Shown here piece after piece: positions 6,763 through 10,534 of a stretch of DNA of 10,534 bases; position 1 is the stretch's first letter, and every line of letters begins with the position of its first letter. The DNA lies in contig LATQ01000001.1 of the NCBI GenBank assembly GCA_001017865.1, positions 1,586,300 to 1,596,833 of the forward strand, in the 5' to 3' direction. Made by a program: the position numbers and the translations under genes. Source of the DNA: Rhodococcus sp. IITR03. Its GTDB lineage: Bacteria > Actinomycetota > Actinomycetes > Mycobacteriales > Mycobacteriaceae. The notes below the pieces were generated by a model that did not search any database, had not been told where the DNA came from, and worked only from the letters and a program-made list of their open reading frames with translations.

Positions 6763-9303
6763 ATGTTCGAAAGGTTCACCGATCGCGCGCGGCGCGTCGT
6801 TGTCCTGGCTCAAGAAGAGGCCAGGATGCTCAACCACAACTACATCGGCACGGAGCACATCCTCCTCGGCCTCATCCACGAGGGTGAGGGTGTGGCGGCG
6901 AAGTCGCTCGAGTCGTTGGGTATCTCCCTCGAAGGTGTGCGCAGCCAGGTCGAAGAGATCATCGGCCAGGGTCAGCAGGCGCCCTCGGGGCACATTCCCT
7001 TCACTCCTCGTGCCAAGAAGGTCCTCGAGCTGAGCCTTCGCGAAGCGCTCCAGCTCGGACACAACTACATCGGTACCGAACACATCCTGCTCGGTCTCAT
7101 CCGCGAGGGTGAGGGCGTGGCGGCGCAGGTGCTCGTCAAGCTCGGCGCCGACCTCAACCGGGTGCGTCAGCAGGTCATCCAGCTGCTGTCCGGTTACCAG
7201 GGCAAGGAGCCCGCAGAATCCGGCACGAGCCGTGGCGAGACCGGCACTCCGTCCACGTCGCTCGTCCTGGACCAGTTCGGCCGCAACCTCACGCAGGCAG
7301 CTCTCGAGGGCAAGCTCGACCCGGTCATCGGCCGGGCGAAGGAGATCGAGCGCGTCATGCAGGTGCTGTCGCGTCGTACGAAGAACAATCCGGTGCTCAT
7401 CGGCGAGCCGGGTGTCGGCAAGACCGCCGTCGTCGAGGGCCTCGCGCAGGCCATCGTCAACGGTGAGGTCCCCGAGACCCTCAAGGACAAGCAGCTCTAC
7501 ACGCTCGACCTGGCTCGCTCGTCGCCGGCAGCCGTTACCGCGGCGATTTCGAGGAACGCCTGAAGAAGGTCCTCAAGGAGATCAACAGCCGCGGCGACAT
7601 CATCCTGTTCATCGACGAGCTGCACACGCTCGTCGGTGCCGGTGCTGCCGAGGGCGCGATCGACGCCGCGTCGATCCTCAAGCCCAAGCTCGCCCGCGGT
7701 GAGCTGCAGACCATCGGTGCGACGACCCTCGACGAGTACCGCAAGTACATCGAGAAGGACGCCGCTCTCGAGCGCCGCTTCCAGCCGGTGCAGGTCGGGG
7801 AGCCGACGGTGGAGCACACCATCGAGATCCTCAAGGGTCTGCGCGACCGCTACGAGGCGCACCACCGCGTCTCGATCACCGACAAGGCGCTCGTCGCGTC
7901 GGCCACTCTCGCCGACCGCTACATCAACGACCGCTTCCTGCCGGACAAGGCGATCGACCTCATCGACGAGGCCGGTGCACGCATGCGCATCCGTCGCATG
8001 ACCGCGCCGCCGGACCTGCGCGAGTTCGACGACAAGATCGCCGACGCCCGTCGCGAGAAGGAATCGGCGATCGACGCGCAGGACTTCGAGAAGGCCGCGA
8101 GCCTGCGCGACAAGGAGAAGCAGCTCGTCGCGCAGCGTGCCGAGCGCGAGAAGCAGTGGCGTGCGGGCGATCTCGACGTCATCGCCGAGGTCGACGAGGA
8201 GCAGATCGCCGAGGTCCTCGCCAACTGGACCGGTATCCCGGTGTTCAAGCTCACCGAGGAGGAGACCACGCGTCTGCTCCGCATGGAGGACGAGCTGCAC
8301 AAGCGGATCATCGGCCAGGAGGACGCCGTCAAGGCCGTCGCCAAGGCGATCCGTCGTACGCGTGCCGGCCTGAAGGACCCGAAGCGTCCGTCCGGTTCGT
8401 TCATCTTCGCCGGCCCGTCCGGTGTGGGTAAGACGGAGCTGTCCAAGCGCTCGCGAACTTCCTGTTCGGCGAGGACGACGCGCTCATCCAGATCGACATG
8501 GGCGAGTTCCACGACCGCTTCACCGCGTCGCGTCTGTTCGGTGCGCCTCCCGGCTACGTCGGATACGAGGAGGGCGGCCAGCTCACCGAGAAGGTGCGCC
8601 GCAAGCCGTTCTCCGTGGTTCTGTTCGACGAGATCGAGAAGGCCCACCAGGAGATCTACAACACCCTCCTGCAGGTCCTCGAGGACGGTCGCCTCACCGA
8701 CGGTCAGGGACGCACGGTCGACTTCAAGAACACCGTGCTGATCTTCACGTCGAACCTGGGCACCGCCGACATCTCGAAGGCCGTCGGGCTCGGCTTCTCG
8801 GCCGGAACGGGCGAGCAGTCGAACTACGAGCGGATGAAGAACAAGGTCCACGACGAGCTGAAGAAGCACTTCCGGCCCGAGTTCCTCAACCGTATCGACG
8901 ACATCATCGTCTTCCACCAGCTCACGCAGGATCAGATCATCCAGATGGTCGACCTGATGATCGGACGTGTGGAGACGCAGCTGAAGAACAAGGACATGGG
9001 TATCGAGCTCACCGAGAAGGCGAAGTCGCTGCTCGCCAAGCGCGGCTTCGACCGGTGCTCGGCGCACGTCCGCTGCGTCGCACGATCCAGCGCGAGATCG
9101 AGGATCAGCTCTCCGAGAAGATCCTGTTCGGCGAGATCGGCGCGGGTCAGATCGTCCTCGTCGACGTCGAGGGCTGGGACGGCGAGGGTGCCGGCGAGAA
9201 CGCGAAGTTCACGTTCACGCCGAGCGAGAAGCCGGCCGAGGTCCCGGACACCCCGGCGGTCGCGCTGGCCAAGTCCAGCGAGGGCGAGTCCGAAGCCGGA
9301 TAA
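6763..9303 (+). CDS. clpC: ClpC AAA+ unfoldase of the Clp protease, frameshifted in this sequence
   Basis: ClpC unfolds substrates and feeds them to the ClpP protease. The tandem N-domain repeats are visible ([14 protein letters not shown] twice, residues about 1-145). The D1 ATPase has Walker A GEPGVGKT (214-221) and Walker [11 protein letters not shown]; the middle domain contains a UVR segment ([18 protein letters not shown]); D2 has Walker [10 protein letters not shown], Walker [12 protein letters not shown] and ends at the [11 protein letters not shown] and RPLRRTIQ sensor region. Three one-base losses break it: at 7512 (GGG to GG, before [14 protein letters not shown]), 8447 (GG to [11 protein letters not shown]) and 9052 (CCC to [12 protein letters not shown]). 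Repaired length is 847 residues, against 848 for M. tuberculosis ClpC1. ATG 6763 follows GAGGGAG. The gene is expected to be essential, so the breaks are probably errors. It sits under a ClgR site and an ECF-type promoter. Confidence 0.97.
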
Positions 9304-9312
9304 GCGCTCGAC

Positions 9313-9356
9313 GCCTGTGAGAGCAGGCACGTGTTGCAGCCTGTGAGAGCAGGCAC
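9313..9356 (+). repeat. Two tandem copies of an 18-base palindromic repeat after clpC
   Basis: GCCTGTGAGAGCAGGCAC occurs at 9313-9330 and identically at 9339-9356, a 26-base period with an 8-base spacer. Each copy is a small hairpin (GCCTG/CAGGC, loop TGAGAG). The first copy begins nine bases after the clpC stop codon. Perfect identity of an intergenic unit suggests a small repetitive element or a protein or RNA recognition site. I cannot tell from this window whether it is dispersed in the genome. Confidence 0.75.
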
Positions 9357-9365
9357 CTGCTGTAC

Positions 9366-9403
9366 CGAGAGGGGCGGCACCCGAGAGGGTGTCGCCCCTC
9401 TCG
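9366..9403 (+). terminator. Strong hairpin terminator after clpC
   Basis: A 17-base stem, 9366-9382 with 9387-9403 (arm GAGAGGGGCGGCACCC against GGGTGTCGCCCCTCTC plus a closing C-G), contains one G-U wobble and closes a GAGA tetraloop of the GNRA class. No U-run follows. It separates clpC from the downstream metallo-beta-lactamase-fold gene and is the best candidate for the clpC transcript end. Confidence 0.75.
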
Positions 9404-9481
9404 TCGTCCGACGCACTTGACCTCCAGTCGGCTCGAGGTTGCACGGTGGTGGTGACCGGACGACGACCAGGAGGTATCGCG

Positions 9482-10126
9482 ATGCGGCAAGTACTGCCCG
9501 ATCTGTGGGAGACGCAGGAGGACAACCCGTTCCCGGGGCTGAGGACGCACGCCTATCTGTGGACCGGGAAGAACAACGTGCTCTTCTATTCGGTTGCCGG
9601 TGAGGCCGATTTCGACGCACTGGACCGCCTCGGTGGGATCACCGACCAGTACCTGTCCCACCAGGACGAGGCCGGCCCGATGCTCGGCAGGATCGCCGAG
9701 CGCTTCGGGTCGAGACTCCACGCCGCGGCGGCGGAGGCCGATGTGGTCGGCCGGCACGCCCGCATCGACGTCCCGCTGACGGAACGTCATGTGGACGACA
9801 ACGGGGTGGAGATCGTTCCGACGCCCGGGCACACGGTGGGGAGCATCTGCTATCTGGTGCCCGGCGCGGACGGGACCCGCTACCTGTTCACCGGCGACAC
9901 GCTGTACCGCGGTGCTTCGGGGAAGTGGCGGGCCGGCTACATCGAGGGGATGAGCGACGCCCGTGCGCTCGCCGACAGTCTGCGCCTGCTGGCGACGACG
10001 GAACCCGATGTGGTGATCTCGAGTGCGTTCGCGGGGGAGTCGGGCGTGCACCGGATCGACCCCCGGGAATGGCCTGCCCACATCGACCAGGCTCTGACCG
10101 GGTTGTCTGCCGCGGTGCAGGGCTGA
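9482..10126 (+). CDS. Metallo-beta-lactamase-fold hydrolase-like protein with a degenerate metal site
   Basis: A 214-residue intact protein with the MBL fold. PTPGHTVGSICYLV carries His117, and YLFTGDTLYRG carries Asp139, the bridging metal ligand. The usual HxHxDH motif is not present: the corresponding loop reads YLSHQDEAG (His60, Asp62, Glu63), so one or both metal sites must differ. No signal peptide is seen, so it is probably cytosolic. ATG 9482 is chosen because AGGAGG (9469-9474) lies seven bases before it and the family N-terminus (MRQVLPDLWETQ) begins there. A weak TTGACC at 9417-9422 may be part of its promoter. It lies after the clpC terminator and converges with a TetR gene. The substrate is unknown; glyoxalase II-like or lactonase activity is conceivable but unsupported. 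Confidence 0.8.
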   Translation: MRQVLPDLWETQEDNPFPGLRTHAYLWTGKNNVLFYSVAGEADFDALDRLGGITDQYLSHQDEAGPMLGRIAERFGSRLHAAAAEADVVGRHARIDVPLTERHVDDNGVEIVPTPGHTVGSICYLVPGADGTRYLFTGDTLYRGASGKWRAGYIEGMSDARALADSLRLLATTEPDVVISSAFAGESGVHRIDPREWPAHIDQALTGLSAAVQG

Positions 10127-10153
10127 GGAGAGCTCTTCCGGACCGTCTGCCCT

Positions 10154-10168
10154 GCCGCGGGTCGCGGC
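10154..10168. terminator. Weak hairpin between convergent genes
   Basis: GCCGCG (10154-10159) and CGCGGC (10163-10168) form a 6-base-pair GC stem with a three-base loop in the 58-base gap between the MBL-fold gene and the convergent regulator. It could serve both strands. It is short and lacks a U-run, so the call rests mostly on position. Confidence 0.3.
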
Positions 10169-10184
10169 CGACCTTGCCGCCGGC

Positions 10185-10534
10185 TCATCTGCCGATGGTC
10201 GGCATGTGCGCGGTGAGTGTCGACAGGGTGCTGGCGACGATCTCGGTGAGTTCGTCGGGGCGGATGTCGAGCGTGCCGTCGAGCCAGCCGCGGACGAGCT
10301 CGACGGCACCGGCCATGACGACCACCGCGCACAGTTCGGCCTGCCGGGAGTCGAGGCGGGTGCCACCGCGTCGCTCTGCTTGGCGAGTTCGTCGGCGGCG
10401 GACCGGATGAACGCGCTCTTCCGCTCGGCGAGCGGGGGCGCGTCGGAGATGAGGAAGCACCCTGCTGGGGGGTTGCGTTCGACGCCGCCGACGATCACTC
10501 CCACCGCGGCGCGCGCCTTGGCGTGCAGCTCGTC
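10185..10534 (-). CDS. TetR/AcrR-family regulator, C-terminal part, one frameshift
   Basis: Read on the minus strand from the window edge, this is the ligand-binding C-terminal part of a TetR-family repressor; the helix-turn-helix N-terminus lies beyond the window. It reads DELHAKARAAVGVIVGGVER, PAGCFLISDAPPL, AFIRSAADELAKQSDA and, after repair, TRLDSRQAELCAVVVMAGAV and ends LTAHMPTIGR at the stop (complement of 10185-10187). The frame breaks near 10366, where a CCC run on the plus strand appears as CC. GCFLISDAP and the long helices with small residues fit the TetR C-terminal dimer and effector-binding domain, but no ligand can be inferred. It converges on the MBL-fold gene. Family assignment is moderately sure. 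Confidence 0.72.
   Translation of the reverse strand, partial: RAARQGARRGGSDRRRRRTQPPSRVLPHLRRAPARRAEERVHPVRRRRTRQAERRGGTRLDSRQAELCAVVVMAGAVELVRGWLDGTLDIRPDELTEIVASTLSTLTAHMPTIGR

Noticed and set aside
7505..9060. Programmed frameshifting in clpC
   Set aside because: Three separate sites without slippery heptamers, all explained by loss of one G or C, and the same pattern occurs in unrelated genes of the window.
7919..9067. 382-codon minus-strand frame opposite clpC
   Set aside because: Shadow of the highly biased clpC codons, rich in Leu/Val/Arg/Glu without domain structure.
9313..9356. CRISPR array
   Set aside because: Only two repeats with an 8-base spacer and internal hairpins, and no cas genes nearby.
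9215..10364. Extension of the minus-strand TetR frame through the MBL gene and into the clpC end
   Set aside because: Only the part beyond 10366 matches a TetR protein; after the base lost there, the frame reads through antisense of other genes. The true end is at 10185.

Overview
The window looks like a high-GC Mycobacteriales chromosome, most likely Rhodococcus or a close relative (inferred from gene content and protein similarity recalled from memory; no search was run). The order DUF2520 protein - panC - panD - coaX - lysS - lsr2 - clpC is the conserved block known from Mycobacterium tuberculosis. Two genes interrupt it here: a rhodanese-like gene between coaX and lysS, and a phospholipase D-like gene between lsr2 and clpC.

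Layout: 1-108 is the end of a Rossmann/DUF2520 protein. 101-2348 is a pantothenate/CoA block: panC (pantothenate synthetase), panD (aspartate decarboxylase, which supplies beta-alanine to PanC) and coaX (type III pantothenate kinase). 2372-2894 holds a nine-codon leader ORF with tandem Cys codons, a long hairpin that contains the next ribosome binding site, and a rhodanese-like gene whose product has no cysteine. 2948-4458 is lysS, 4554-4913 lsr2 (nucleoid-associated silencer), 5064-6492 a two-HKD phospholipase D-like protein, and 6763-9303 clpC (AAA+ unfoldase of the Clp protease), preceded by a ClgR-type operator and an ECF-sigma-type promoter. After clpC come two copies of a small palindromic repeat, a strong hairpin terminator, a metallo-beta-lactamase-fold gene (9482-10126) and, convergent on the minus strand, the 3' part of a TetR-family regulator.

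The most interesting element is the unit at 2372-2894. The sequence fits a cysteine-responsive attenuator: the two Cys codons of the leader lie in the 5' arm of a hairpin whose 3' arm includes the Shine-Dalgarno of the rhodanese gene. The protein it controls has no cysteine and no methionine beyond the initiator, so it could be made during sulfur starvation.

Quality warning: six genes (panC, coaX, lysS, pld, clpC, tetR) carry apparent frameshifts, about a dozen in all. Every one is a net 1- or 2-base deletion, usually loss of one base from a GG/GGG/CC/CCC run. Because lysS and clpC are expected to be essential, sequencing or assembly error is the best explanation. The coordinates given span the whole reconstructed genes, and residue numbers are for the repaired proteins.
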